Positions 38,452 to 47,290 of a stretch of DNA of 64,000 nucleotides are shown here, piece by piece (within the stretch, counting starts at the first letter, position 1; each line of letters opens with the position of its first letter). The notes under the pieces are model-generated. The model searched no databases and was not told the origin of the DNA. It worked only from the letters and a program-made list of their open reading frames with translations. Source of the stretch: Mycobacterium sp. IDR2000157661 (GTDB lineage: Bacteria > Actinomycetota > Actinomycetes > Mycobacteriales > Mycobacteriaceae); contig NZ_CP081006.1 of assembly GCF_022317005.1 (NCBI RefSeq), positions 1,736,001-1,800,000 on the forward strand, given 5' to 3'. The position numbers were made by a program, and so were the translations under genes.

Positions 38452-39834
38452 TTACTTGCGAGGCGGGCGCAACACGTTCATCGCCAACCGCATTATCGGG
38501 GCAGGAACGCGATCTTTGGCCGAGAGCGCGGCATCGGCGGCGCGCCCCCGCAGCGGGGTGCCGCGGCCGAACGTTCGGTTGATCGGACCACCGGTCGGCT
38601 CGAGATCGAAGTGCAGCGGCGGCTTGCCGTCGGCCGCACCCAGTGCATTCGATATCACCACGCGCTGAATCTCGCTGGTGCCTTCGAAGATGGTGTAGAG
38701 CTTGGCGTCGCGATACCACTTCTCCACAGGATGGTCGGTGATGTAACCCCAGCCGCCCATCGTCTGGATCGCCCGCTCGGTTGCGCGTACGGCGATCTCA
38801 CTGGCGGCCAGCTTCGACATCGATCCCTCGCCGCGTTCGAAAGGAACCCCGGTGGCGGCCATCCACGACGCCCGCCAGGTGAGCAGGCGCGCCCCGTCGA
38901 GCCCGGTGGCCAGGTCTGCGAGCGGAAACGCGATGCCCTGATTGTCGATGATCGGCGCGCCGAAGGCCTCGCGGCGGTTGGCGTACTCCGTGGCGTACTC
39001 CAGCGCGGCCCTCGCTATACCCAGGGCCTGCGCGGCGACCATCGGCCGGGTCTGCTCGAAGGTGCCCATGGTCGCCGAACCGGAGTGCTTGCCGCCCTCG
39101 ATCGCCTCTCGGGCCTTGCCGAGCTTGTACTCGAGCTTCTCCTGGCCGCCCAGCAGGTTCGCACCCGGGATACGGACGTCGTTGAACTTCAGTTCGGCGG
39201 TGTGCGACGCGCGGCAGCCGAGCTTGTCGAGCTTGCGCACCATCTCGAGGCCGGGTGTGCCGCCGGGCACGATGAACAGCGCCTGACCCTTATGGCCGAG
39301 TTCCTGGTCGACGACGGCGTTGACCACATGCACGTTGGCGATGCCGCCGTTGCCGATCCACATCTTGTGCCCGTTGATGATCCAGTCGTCGCCGTCACGG
39401 CGGGCGGTGGTGCGCAGGTTGCGCACGTCGCTGCCGCCCTCGGGCTCGGAGATGGCGAGCGCGGCGAGCTTGAGATCGCCCGGTGTGCCGAAGCATTCGG
39501 GCGCCCATTCGAGCATCTGCTCCGGTGAGGCTGCCTGGCCGATCGCCGACAGCGCCAGGGCCGGCATCACGATCGCCAGACCGATGCCCGCGCAGCCCCA
39601 GAACAGCTCTTCCATGAACATCGGCAGCGACAGGCCGGTCGGGTCGCCGATGAGGTCGCGGTAGAACAGCGGACTGTAGAAACCCCGGACTGCCGCTTCC
39701 TCGAGGACCGGCCACGGGAACTCCTGCCGCTGGTCGTACTCGAGCGCCACGGGCCGGATGCACTGCTCGGCGAACTCGTGCGTGCGCTGGGCGAGGTCGT
39801 GTTGGGCTGCGGTGGGCGTGATGTCGAAGGACAC
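38452..39834 (-). CDS. Acyl-CoA dehydrogenase
   Basis: A 460-residue flavoprotein of the acyl-CoA dehydrogenase superfamily that introduces a 2,3-double bond into acyl-CoA. Family marks are AALAISEPEGGSDVRNLRTT (FAD/substrate loop), WIGNGGIANVHVV, the RREAFGAPIIDNQGIAF region, and TIFEGTSEIQRVV near the C-terminus with the usual Glu position. A C-terminal extension of about 55 residues after that motif (GRGTPLRG...) is unusual. It starts with GTG at 39834. The acyl chain used is not evident. Confidence 0.88.
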   Translation of the reverse strand: MSFDITPTAAQHDLAQRTHEFAEQCIRPVALEYDQRQEFPWPVLEEAAVRGFYSPLFYRDLIGDPTGLSLPMFMEELFWGCAGIGLAIVMPALALSAIGQAASPEQMLEWAPECFGTPGDLKLAALAISEPEGGSDVRNLRTTARRDGDDWIINGHKMWIGNGGIANVHVVNAVVDQELGHKGQALFIVPGGTPGLEMVRKLDKLGCRASHTAELKFNDVRIPGANLLGGQEKLEYKLGKAREAIEGGKHSGSATMGTFEQTRPMVAAQALGIARAALEYATEYANRREAFGAPIIDNQGIAFPLADLATGLDGARLLTWRASWMAATGVPFERGEGSMSKLAASEIAVRATERAIQTMGGWGYITDHPVEKWYRDAKLYTIFEGTSEIQRVVISNALGAADGKPPLHFDLEPTGGPINRTFGRGTPLRGRAADAALSAKDRVPAPIMRLAMNVLRPPRK

Positions 39835-39893
39835 GGTTATGCATTAGCCGCCAACGGGCGTATCGAAACACTTGTTCGCTGAATTGGACGAGC

Positions 39894-39917
39894 CCCCGGA
39901 CGCCGGAGCATCCGGGG
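39894..39917 (-). terminator. Hairpin after the small secreted protein gene
   Basis: CCCCGGA (39894-39900) pairs with TCCGGGG (39911-39917) across a 10-nt loop; adding GAG/CTC outside gives a longer stem with one mismatch. It lies just after the stop codon of the gene at 39935-40234 on the minus strand. Confidence 0.55.
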
Positions 39918-39934
39918 ACTCGCCGCAACCGGGG

Positions 39935-40234
39935 CTACTTCACGTCGACGTAGACCGTCTTGTTGGTGACCCGGGTGGTGAGGTTGTCGCCGACGCCGAG
40001 GCTGTCGGTCTGGGTGTAGGTCTGACCGGAGCGGACCGCGACGACGGTCGCCTCGTTCAGCGGGGCGTTTCCGATTCGGTTGACGATCACGGTGTAGCCC
40101 TGCGACTGAAGCTCGCTGATCGTCTGCTGGGCGTTGCCCGGCCCGGACGGTGCGGCCTGAACCGGTGCGGCCAGCCCGACGACAGCGGCGGCCAAGGCAC
40201 TAGCGGCGACAGTAGCGATCCCGAACTTCTTCAT
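39935..40234 (-). CDS. Small secreted protein, function unknown
   Basis: A 99-residue exported protein. A basic start and hydrophobic stretch end in VQAAPS, a signal-peptidase I site near residue 28. The mature part of about 70 residues has ISELQSQGYTVIVNRIGNAPL, a helix-strand pattern seen in many small mycobacterial secreted proteins, and a C-terminal TVYVDVK strand. It contains no Cys, so it is not a disulfide protein. It is monocistronic with its own terminator. No role is known. Confidence 0.82.
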   Translation of the reverse strand: MKKFGIATVAASALAAAVVGLAAPVQAAPSGPGNAQQTISELQSQGYTVIVNRIGNAPLNEATVVAVRSGQTYTQTDSLGVGDNLTTRVTNKTVYVDVK

Positions 40235-40400
40235 GATGCAGCCTTCTTCTTTCTTGCGTTTCCGGTTGTGAACCGTGGCGTTTGTCGCGGTTCGTAGCTG
40301 CAGCTGATCTTGTAAACCCGGGTGGCCGAGGCTTTAATTCCGGTGGCAGAAATTGATCGTCGGTTGGCAGTGATCGCGCTGTCGACGACACTGAGCGTCG

Positions 40401-40925
40401 ATGAAACTCGCCGGCTTGCGGCAGCGCGACGGGGTTACGTGTGGCCCGACCGTCGCGGTGGTCGCCGGTGCACTTCTGGACCCGCGATGGCGCGCGGCGC
40501 TGAGCGACCCCCTGTCCGGACCGTCGTGGTTCGCTGCCGAGCAGGCCCGGGTGCACGCCGAAGTGAACCGGATCTGGCCGCGCCGGCTGGGCACGACACC
40601 GTGGGCCATGGCGCGAGCGCTCACCGCGCACAGCGAGCTGTTCGGCCGACGGTATCGGTGGCGGCTGTTCCGCGGACGCCGCGACCGGCTGGCGGATGTG
40701 GACGCGGTGGTCGCCGAGGCGTGGCCGGTGGCGATGCTGCTCGGCCGGTTCATCCCGCGGCACTGGGTGCTGATCGTCGGCGCCGAGGACGCCGGCTTCG
40801 AGTGCTATGAGCCGTCGTCCGGTGAGGTTCGGATCGTCGACGCGGGCAGCGTCCGCAACGCCCGCATCCGCGGGATGGGCTACCCGCGGCCGTTCGGATT
40901 CGTGCTACCTGGATCGAACGTATGA
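40401..40925 (+). CDS. C39-like papain-fold putative cysteine peptidase
   Basis: A 174-residue protein with the order of a C39-like peptidase. An N-terminal LRQRDGVTCGPT motif holds a candidate nucleophile Cys at residue 14, RHWVLIVGA holds a candidate His, and YEPSSGEVRIVD holds a possible third residue. No signal peptide or membrane segment is seen. The ATG at 40401 directly precedes the motif. It ends 7 nt before the next small gene, so they are likely co-transcribed. Enzyme activity is inferred from motif order only. Confidence 0.55.
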   Translation: MKLAGLRQRDGVTCGPTVAVVAGALLDPRWRAALSDPLSGPSWFAAEQARVHAEVNRIWPRRLGTTPWAMARALTAHSELFGRRYRWRLFRGRRDRLADVDAVVAEAWPVAMLLGRFIPRHWVLIVGAEDAGFECYEPSSGEVRIVDAGSVRNARIRGMGYPRPFGFVLPGSNV

Positions 40926-40932
40926 TCGAACG

Positions 40933-41241
40933 ATGGGCGAGCTGAAGGGGATCGGGTACAACGGTCAGCCGGTGCAGCAAGCCTTCCGCCGCGTCGATCC
41001 GCCGATCACCGTGCTCGTCGACCTGGCCGCCGTCTTTCCCCGGGAGCCGCACTGCGCAGGCGGCTACAACCCGGCCGGCCTGCAGATGCACGCGATCGTC
41101 GAGGGCCGGCTCAGCTGCTGGGGATTATGCGAGCAGGGCTACTGGTGGGGCCTGGTCACCTACGAGATCGCGTACGGCGCCCGCCGCAGGGCCGTGACGC
41201 ACTGGATTCCGGCGTGGACGTTGAAGCGCAAGGCGAACTGA
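40933..41241 (+). CDS. Small protein of unknown function next to the C39-like gene
   Basis: A 102-residue protein, not recognised. It has no signal peptide and no membrane helix, is rich in aromatic residues (GYWWGLVTYEIAYG), and has three cysteines, of which Cys residues in PHCAGGYN and LSCWGLCEQGYW could pair or bind metal. The ATG at 40933 is used because longer frames overlap the preceding gene. It lies 7 nt after the C39-like gene and convergent with the DUF222 gene. The pairing hints at an enzyme with a substrate or inhibitor, without direct support. Confidence 0.55.
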   Translation: MGELKGIGYNGQPVQQAFRRVDPPITVLVDLAAVFPREPHCAGGYNPAGLQMHAIVEGRLSCWGLCEQGYWWGLVTYEIAYGARRRAVTHWIPAWTLKRKAN

Positions 41242-41244
41242 CCG

Positions 41245-42612
41245 TCACGGGCCCTGGTCTTCTTCGGGGAGCAGGTACTTCTCGGGGCGGTGGTAGTTGT
41301 TGACCCGGTCCTGTCCGGTGTCCATCGCCGGCGGCGGCAGCCACTCGATGCGGCCGTCGGGACGGATGCGGGTGCGCCAGCCGCCCTTTTCGACCAGCCG
41401 GTTGTCCGGCCCGCACGCCAGCGTGAGCTCGTCGATGTTGGTTTGGCCGTCGTCGGCCCAGTCCTTGGCCGCGTGATGCACCTGAGCCCGGTAGGCCGAC
41501 GCGGTGCAACCAGGTCTGGTGCAGCCGCGGTCGCGCGAATAGAGCACCAGGCGCTGTGCCGGCGTGGCCAGCCGCTTGGCGCGTCCGAGATACATCGGCA
41601 CCTCGCGGTGGTTCTCATAGACCACCAGATAGTGGTGGCTGGTGGCAGCCATGGCGATCAGATCGGCCATCGGCAACAGGGTGCCGCCGCCGGTGACGGC
41701 GAAGCCCGCGGCCGACTCCAACTCCTTGAGCGTCGTCGTCACGACAATGGTGCTCGGCAGTCCGTTGTGCTGGCCCAGCTCTCCTGAGGCCAGCAGCGCC
41801 CGGCCCATCGCGGTCAACGCGTCGTGGTTGCGCTGGCCGGTGGTGCGGGTATCGCCGGCCTGGTGCGCCTGGCTGGGTTCGCCCTCGACGCAGGGGTTTT
41901 CGTCGGCCGGATTGCACATCCCGGGCGCGGCGAGCTTGGCCAGAACCGCATCCAGCGTCGCGCGCGCCTGCGGGTCGAGCAGCCCGTGAACCTTGCTCAT
42001 CCCATCGCTGCCCTGCGCGCCGACGGTGAAGAACCGACGCCGCGCCCGCTCCTTGTCGTTGGGCATCGGACCGTCCTCATCGAGCAGCAGCATCAACCGG
42101 TCGGCGACCTTGGTGAGGTGCTCGGGGCGCAGCCCGGCGCCCACCGTGGCCAGGTCTGCCTCGGCCAAGTCGCGGGCCTGATAGTCGACGTGGCCCGGCA
42201 GTTTGGTGAAGAACTTCTCGATGATCGCCACGTGCTCGGCGCCCAACTCCCCGCGGGCCTGTGCGGCCGCGGTGCGCTCCAACACCGGCGCCAACGGCTC
42301 ACCGGTCAATGCCCGCCGCGGCCCCAGCACCTGCGCCGAGGCGACCCGCCGGTTGGCCTCCTTCGTCGAGATCCGCAACGCGGAGGCCAATGCATCCGGC
42401 CACGAAGCGGCGCCCACCTCATGGGGCACCGCATCGGCGGCCAGCTGACCGATCAACACATGATCGACCGCAGGCAACGCACCGAAAAGCCGCTCACGAC
42501 GGGCCAACACAGCCAACACCTCAGCCGGCGACAGCGAGTCGTAGGACAACTCGGCCACCTTCACCAACGCGGCCTCCAACTCGTCGTAGACGGCGTCGAC
42601 GGTCCGATTCAT
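41245..42612 (-). CDS. DUF222/HNH endonuclease-domain protein (13E12 family)
   Basis: A 455-residue protein of the multicopy actinobacterial 13E12 REP family. The N-terminal DUF222 part (about 1-300) is helical (SPAEVLAVLARRERLFGALPA, ALRISTKEANRRVASAQVLG). The C-terminal HNH nuclease domain has CTRPGCTASAYRAQVHHAAK with candidate Zn-binding Cys and catalytic His residues. The usual late CxxHH is CGPDN here. Members often occur in mobile or repeated contexts, but no ends of an element are seen. It overlaps the small upstream gene by 4 nt. Confidence 0.85.
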   Translation of the reverse strand: MNRTVDAVYDELEAALVKVAELSYDSLSPAEVLAVLARRERLFGALPAVDHVLIGQLAADAVPHEVGAASWPDALASALRISTKEANRRVASAQVLGPRRALTGEPLAPVLERTAAAQARGELGAEHVAIIEKFFTKLPGHVDYQARDLAEADLATVGAGLRPEHLTKVADRLMLLLDEDGPMPNDKERARRRFFTVGAQGSDGMSKVHGLLDPQARATLDAVLAKLAAPGMCNPADENPCVEGEPSQAHQAGDTRTTGQRNHDALTAMGRALLASGELGQHNGLPSTIVVTTTLKELESAAGFAVTGGGTLLPMADLIAMAATSHHYLVVYENHREVPMYLGRAKRLATPAQRLVLYSRDRGCTRPGCTASAYRAQVHHAAKDWADDGQTNIDELTLACGPDNRLVEKGGWRTRIRPDGRIEWLPPPAMDTGQDRVNNYHRPEKYLLPEEDQGP

Positions 42613-42878
42613 GAGCGAACGGCCGCCATCCGTCGTTCGGCCTCGCCGGGAGAGATGCGCAGGCGCCGGGCCACGTCTCTGGCCGACGGACCGCCTTCGG
42701 CGAGCAGCCGCCCGACCAGCCTGCGGTCGAGCGCCGCGCGCTGCCGGTCCAGCTTCTGCAGTCCTTCCAGCAGCGCGTAGAGCTCCGTCCGCGACAATTT
42801 CTCCAGCCGCAGAGCCGCGACCTTCCTATAGGTGTCTTCCATCGCGGTGAGGACGTCGACCGCGTTATTCGAACGCAT
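42609..42878 (-). CDS. Small DUF222 N-terminal-like protein upstream of the HNH gene
   Basis: An 89-residue protein. Its course, from DVLTAMEDTYRKVAALRLEKL to LRISPGEAERRMAA, follows the N-terminal part of the downstream protein (DELEAALVKVAELSYDSLSP to LRISTKEANRRVAS). It is therefore probably a shortened paralogue of that region. The ATG at 42878 is preferred; a start at 42908 is possible. ATGA overlap with the HNH gene suggests coupled translation. It has no nuclease domain. It could be a regulator, a partner subunit or a leftover of a duplication. Confidence 0.55.
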   Translation of the reverse strand: MRSNNAVDVLTAMEDTYRKVAALRLEKLSRTELYALLEGLQKLDRQRAALDRRLVGRLLAEGGPSARDVARRLRISPGEAERRMAAVRS

Positions 42879-42969
42879 GTACGAAAGAGTACCGGCGACC
42901 GCCGACACGGGTGAAAGTCATCCACAGGCGCGACGGAACAAATCGGACCGGAGTCCGGTTGACTGGAGC

Positions 42970-43932
42970 ATGCCAGCCATCACCGCCGACACCATGACCC
43001 TGCCCCGCATCCCGGCACCCGTCGCGACCGACACCGAGCGGCCCGTTCGGTCCATCACCACCGGTCCCCGCGGTTTCGAGGGCGAGGGCTTTCCGGTGGT
43101 GCGTGCCTTCGCCGGGGTGCCCGCCGCCGACCTCGACCCCTTCGTGCACATGGACCAGATGGGTGAGGTCGAATACGAACCAGGGGAGCCCAGAGGCACC
43201 GACTGGCACCCGCACCGTGGATTCGAGACCGTCACCTACATGATCGACGGTCGATTCGCGCACCAGGACTCCCACGGTGGCGGCGGCTTGATCACCGACG
43301 GCGCCACGCAATGGATGACAGCGGGCTCCGGCATCCTGCACATCGAGACCCCGCCTGCCGAACTGGTCGCCAGCGGTGGGCTGTTCCACGGTGTCCAGTT
43401 GTGGGTCAACCTGCCCCGGAAGGACAAGTTCGCCGCGCCGCGCTACCAGGCCATCGAAGGCGACCAGGTGAAGCTGGTGTCGTCCCGCGACGGCGGCGCG
43501 CTGCTTCGCGTCATCGCGGGCGACATCGACGGTCAGAGGGGCCCGGGTGCCACACACACGCCGATCACGTTGGCGCATACGACCGTTCAGCCCGGCGCCC
43601 GGCTCGACCTGCCGTGGAATCGTGACTTCAACGCGCTGGTCTACGTCCTGTCCGGGCGAGGAACGGTCGGTCAGCGCCCGATCCGGCAGGGCCAGCTGGC
43701 CGTGCTCGGGTCCGGCGACCGGATCGCCGTCACCGCCGAGCCGCGGCAGGACAGCCACCGGTCTGCTCTCGAGGTGCTGCTCCTCGGCGGGCGGCCGATC
43801 CGTGAGCCGGTGTTCCAGTACGGGCCGTTCGTGATGAACAGCAGGCCGGAGCTGGTCCAGGCGCTCGAGGACTACCAGGCGGGACGGTTCGGCACCATCC
43901 CGCCGAACGCGCTCATGCCGCACCGCCCCTGA
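42970..43932 (+). CDS. Pirin-family cupin protein
   Basis: A 320-residue bicupin of the pirin family. The N-terminal cupin holds DWHPHRGFETVTYMIDGRFAHQDSHGG and a GSGILHIE motif, with His and Glu positions for a bound metal. The C-terminal cupin (about 195-300) is VQPGARLDLPWNRDFNALVYVLSG. Some pirins act as quercetin dioxygenases or redox sensors; the activity here is open. The ATG at 42970 gives the normal length. It overlaps the convergent FUSC gene by 20 nt. Confidence 0.86.
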   Translation: MPAITADTMTLPRIPAPVATDTERPVRSITTGPRGFEGEGFPVVRAFAGVPAADLDPFVHMDQMGEVEYEPGEPRGTDWHPHRGFETVTYMIDGRFAHQDSHGGGGLITDGATQWMTAGSGILHIETPPAELVASGGLFHGVQLWVNLPRKDKFAAPRYQAIEGDQVKLVSSRDGGALLRVIAGDIDGQRGPGATHTPITLAHTTVQPGARLDLPWNRDFNALVYVLSGRGTVGQRPIRQGQLAVLGSGDRIAVTAEPRQDSHRSALEVLLLGGRPIREPVFQYGPFVMNSRPELVQALEDYQAGRFGTIPPNALMPHRP

Positions 43933-46063
43933 CGCCCTCGGCGGTGGCGGCCTTCGGGTACAGCAGTTCCAGCTCACCCAGGTGAGCGGCGACGGTCACC
44001 AGCGGGAGCGCCGCAGGCACCGCCAGGTCGTCATCGGCGGCCTCGCCCCTCAGGGCCAGGACCAGGTCGCTGTTGATCGGCCGCGGTGAGCCGGAGCCCT
44101 CGCCGGTGACTTGGTCGCACACGAAATTCGCGTGAGCTTCGAGAACGGCCCGCGTGCGCGGATAGGTGCCGAGCGGTGGCGGCACGACGTCGGCGATCAA
44201 CTCCGCCGCGGCCCGCAACCGGATCGCCCGGTTGGCGGCGCGCACCACGGGCGCCCGGACGTCGGTCGGTCCACCGCTCTCCGAGAGGAACTGCCGCACC
44301 GCGTCGTCGGCCGTGCGCGAGGCCTGTAAAGCGTCGTGGCTCAGCGCGATCACCCGATTGGTCGCTTCCTCGGATGCGCCCCGGGTGACGCGCAGCACGG
44401 CCGCCCGCAGGAACGTCGCGCCGACGGCGAATGCGTCGTCGATGGTCTCCGACACCCGCGATGTCGCCCCCCTTGGCCACAACAGGACCGACACCATGAC
44501 GCCGACCAGCGCGCCGACGGCGACGTCCTCCACGCGTATCAGCCCGACGCTCCACCCGGTCGGCACGATGAGGTTGAAGATGATCAGCACCATCATGGTG
44601 AACGCGGCCTGGCCGGCGATGAACGACCCGACCTCCGGTACGAAGGCGGAACCGAACGCGACCAGCGGCAACAGGATCCACATCACGATCGGGTCCACCC
44701 CGACCAGTTCGATCAGCACCACCCCGATGAGGAAGCCGAGCATCGTGCCTGCGACCGCACGTACCACCCGCGTGCCGGTGGTGAGCGCGCTACTGCGCAG
44801 CACCGACATCGCGCCCAGCACCACCCAGAAACCGTGCTGCAGGGGAAACAGGTGCGTGACCGCGACGGCCGAGGCCAGCCCGAGCCCGGTACGAATGCTG
44901 TTGCGCAACACGACGGCACGGGTCGCAACGAAGCCGCGGGTGATGGCCGCCACTGCTGTCGTCTCGGGCATCACCCACTCGGCGGTTCCGGTCTGCGGCA
45001 GCTGACGGCCCAGCACGCGGGCCCACACCGGCCGCGCGTCGGCGGCCGCGGCGTTGCGGATGATCCGGCCGGTGACGCCGACGGTCGCCGAGAAGGTGCG
45101 CCGGCCCAGTAGCTTGGCGCCGACCGCGACGGCGTCGGCGTCGTCGGGCGAGGCGAGGATCTCGAGGATGTCCTCGCGGTAGCGGCCCTGGGCGATGGCG
45201 CGCAACTCGGTCAGCGCGACGGTGAGGTCGGCACTGCGTACGCTGCGCGCCGAGCGGTCCGAGATCCGCAGCACCGCAGCGGAATCGCTCAGCACCCGGA
45301 TCAGCGGATCGCGCATGTCGCCGAGCAGGCGGCCGGTGTCGTCGGTGATGCGGTCGGCCAACCATCCCAGATCGTCGACCACGCGGACGAGGGCTCGGCT
45401 TCCGGCCGTCAGCGCGACGGGCCGGAAGTCGGCGTTGAGAAATGTGGCCCACAGGCGGTTCATCGCACGGGTGGCGTCGCGGGCGGTCGCCGTGCCCGCC
45501 AGACAGTCCGCCAGCCGATTACACACGCGGGCAGCGTCATTGCGCAGTTCGTCGTGATGGCGGGGCGGCAGCACGAACAACGCCGCGGGCACGCAGACCG
45601 CCAACGCGATCGCCCAGCCCAGGAGCCGATCGGGAATGGATCCGACCGGCGTGCAGACCGGCAACACAAAGGTCAGCAGCGTGGCGCGCTGTCCGGCCGC
45701 GACGACCTCGCTCAGCACTCCGCAGAACGTCACCACGACTCCGAGGACCAACATCACCGCGACGCTGAGAACCGGATGCGGCGACACCAGCGTCCCGAGC
45801 GCGATGAGCACGAACCCGTTCACGGCCAGCCCGCAGTACGCCAGTGCGCGGGCAGGCCGGTTGCCGGGGAAGTCCACCAGGATGAGCAGCGCCACGGAGC
45901 CGAAGATGGTGAACAGCGGCGTCTGGGAGTCGCCCGCGACCGCGAAGCTCACTGCGGCGGCGACGGGAAGCACGACGGCCGCACGTACCGCGCGGCGCAG
46001 CGCGTCGAACTCAGGGTCGCGCTGCCGGAGCCGGTCGGCGGCGCGGCGCCACAGCCGGGCCAT
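43913..46063 (-). CDS. FUSC-family inner-membrane transporter
   Basis: A 716-residue protein with two clusters of membrane helices (about 26-150 and 375-520) separated by a long cytosolic helical region, the layout of FUSC/aromatic acid exporter (YccS/AaeB-like) proteins. A helical C-terminal domain follows. The start ATG at 46063 comes one base after the stop of the upstream small membrane gene. The operon with a TetR regulator fits a drug or aromatic-compound exporter; the substrate is unknown. Confidence 0.82.
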   Translation of the reverse strand: MARLWRRAADRLRQRDPEFDALRRAVRAAVVLPVAAAVSFAVAGDSQTPLFTIFGSVALLILVDFPGNRPARALAYCGLAVNGFVLIALGTLVSPHPVLSVAVMLVLGVVVTFCGVLSEVVAAGQRATLLTFVLPVCTPVGSIPDRLLGWAIALAVCVPAALFVLPPRHHDELRNDAARVCNRLADCLAGTATARDATRAMNRLWATFLNADFRPVALTAGSRALVRVVDDLGWLADRITDDTGRLLGDMRDPLIRVLSDSAAVLRISDRSARSVRSADLTVALTELRAIAQGRYREDILEILASPDDADAVAVGAKLLGRRTFSATVGVTGRIIRNAAAADARPVWARVLGRQLPQTGTAEWVMPETTAVAAITRGFVATRAVVLRNSIRTGLGLASAVAVTHLFPLQHGFWVVLGAMSVLRSSALTTGTRVVRAVAGTMLGFLIGVVLIELVGVDPIVMWILLPLVAFGSAFVPEVGSFIAGQAAFTMMVLIIFNLIVPTGWSVGLIRVEDVAVGALVGVMVSVLLWPRGATSRVSETIDDAFAVGATFLRAAVLRVTRGASEEATNRVIALSHDALQASRTADDAVRQFLSESGGPTDVRAPVVRAANRAIRLRAAAELIADVVPPPLGTYPRTRAVLEAHANFVCDQVTGEGSGSPRPINSDLVLALRGEAADDDLAVPAALPLVTVAAHLGELELLYPKAATAEGVRGGAA

Positions 46064-46064
46064 C

Positions 46065-46586
46065 TCAGTGCGCCAGCATCTTGACGACGAGCACAAGCGC
46101 GCCGATCCCCGCCAGGATGACGATCGCGAGAGTCTGCTGCCACCAGGGCAACTCGGTGCGCCGCACCGCGAGCAGCGTGATTCCGCCCAGCTCGGCGACG
46201 AGAATCCACATCGCGACCCAGGTAGCGGTGTAGGTGTTGAGGTCGGCGAATCCGGCCACCGCCAGCACCACGACGGGCACGAAGGCTGCCTGCAGGATCT
46301 GACCGGACGACTGCAGGAGCCGCCACAGGTCGCGCCCGCGGGGGGCGGCGCCGTGCACCGAAAGGTGCGCCAGCCAGTCCGCGAGCAGGCTGGCCGTCCA
46401 GAGGCCACCGGCGGCGATCGCGACATCCACCATGCGTGCCCATGCGCTGGTGTCCGCCGTCGTGTAGCGCGCCAACACCGCCAGGGTGGCCAGACAGGAG
46501 ATGGCCCCGTAGAGACGTTCGCGCAGGAGCGCGACGACGTGCTCGACCGGTGGTGCGTCCTCGACCTCGCTGCCCGCGCTACTCAC
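46065..46586 (-). CDS. Small membrane protein in the FUSC operon
   Basis: A 173-residue protein with about four or five hydrophobic helices (LYGAISCLATLAVLARY, VDVAIAAGGLWTASLLADWL, ILQAAFVPVVVLAVAGFA, ATWVAMWILVAELGGITLLA, TLAIVILAGIGALVLVV). It is not recognised as a named family. GTG at 46586 overlaps the TetR stop by 8 nt and its stop is one base before the FUSC start, so it is likely co-translated. It may be a partner of the transporter. Confidence 0.7.
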   Translation of the reverse strand: MSSAGSEVEDAPPVEHVVALLRERLYGAISCLATLAVLARYTTADTSAWARMVDVAIAAGGLWTASLLADWLAHLSVHGAAPRGRDLWRLLQSSGQILQAAFVPVVVLAVAGFADLNTYTATWVAMWILVAELGGITLLAVRRTELPWWQQTLAIVILAGIGALVLVVKMLAH

Positions 46587-47145
46587 CGTCGGGAACCGAA
46601 GCGAACCGACCCGTTTCGAGGGCGTACCTCAGCTGCCCGGCGATCCAGCGCAGGCCGGCGACGTCGAGCGGCAGGGTCGCCTGCTCGTAGCCCACCAGCA
46701 GGTACAACCCCCACGCGGCGAACAACTGGGCCTGCCGTCGGTCTTTTAGAATCTCGAACGCGGACTCGTACATGATGTCGAAGCGCTGCTGGTCGACGGC
46801 GGTCTGCACGGCGTAGACGTGTGAGTCCACCGAACTCCACACGCGGATCGCCGCCTCGGCCCGGAACGGCAACTCCAGGCCGCTCGCGATCAGCGCGTCG
46901 ATTCTGCGGTGCGGATCGGGCTCGGCCCGCAGGCCCTCGATCACCCGCACGGTGCGGTCGTGCATCCAGTGCGCGACGAGGTCCTGGGTGTAGGCGGGCC
47001 AGTTCGGAAAGTAGTGGTAGAACGACCCGGTCGTGACGCCGAGGCGGTTGCACACCTCGGCGAGTTTCAGGCCGCCGTAGCCGCGGTCGGAAAGGACGTC
47101 GAGGCCCGTCTCGAAGTAGGCCTCACGCGATACGACGCTCGCCAT
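46579..47145 (-). CDS. TetR-family regulator leading the FUSC operon
   Basis: A 188-residue TetR-type repressor. The HTH spans about residues 7-50 (REAYFETGLDVLSDRGYGGLKLAEVCNRLGVTTGSFYHYFP), and the C-terminal helical domain probably binds a ligand. It is the first gene of an operon with a membrane protein and FUSC exporter, so it probably represses them. An inverted repeat TAGTT/AACTA lies at 47158-47173, 13 nt upstream of its start. Confidence 0.85.
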   Translation of the reverse strand: MASVVSREAYFETGLDVLSDRGYGGLKLAEVCNRLGVTTGSFYHYFPNWPAYTQDLVAHWMHDRTVRVIEGLRAEPDPHRRIDALIASGLELPFRAEAAIRVWSSVDSHVYAVQTAVDQQRFDIMYESAFEILKDRRQAQLFAAWGLYLLVGYEQATLPLDVAGLRWIAGQLRYALETGRFASVPDGE

Positions 47146-47157
47146 GGGACGGCACCT

Positions 47158-47173
47158 TAGTTCTTTTCAACTA
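47158..47173. promoter_or_regulatory. Candidate TetR operator TAGTT-N6-AACTA
   Basis: TAGTT (47158-47162) and AACTA (47169-47173) are inverted with a 6-nt spacer, just upstream of the TetR gene at 46579-47145 and inside the spacer shared with a second, divergent TetR gene. Either protein could bind it. The arms are short, so chance is possible. Confidence 0.3.
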
Positions 47174-47290
47174 CTGTTCTCTACCGGGAAATCCCTAAGG
47201 AATCGCCTGATCATTCGCACCGAACGCAGCACGAGTCCGCCCGGCGAACTGGTGTAAAACAACTCCCGTGACGTGTGGCACAATTTGACC

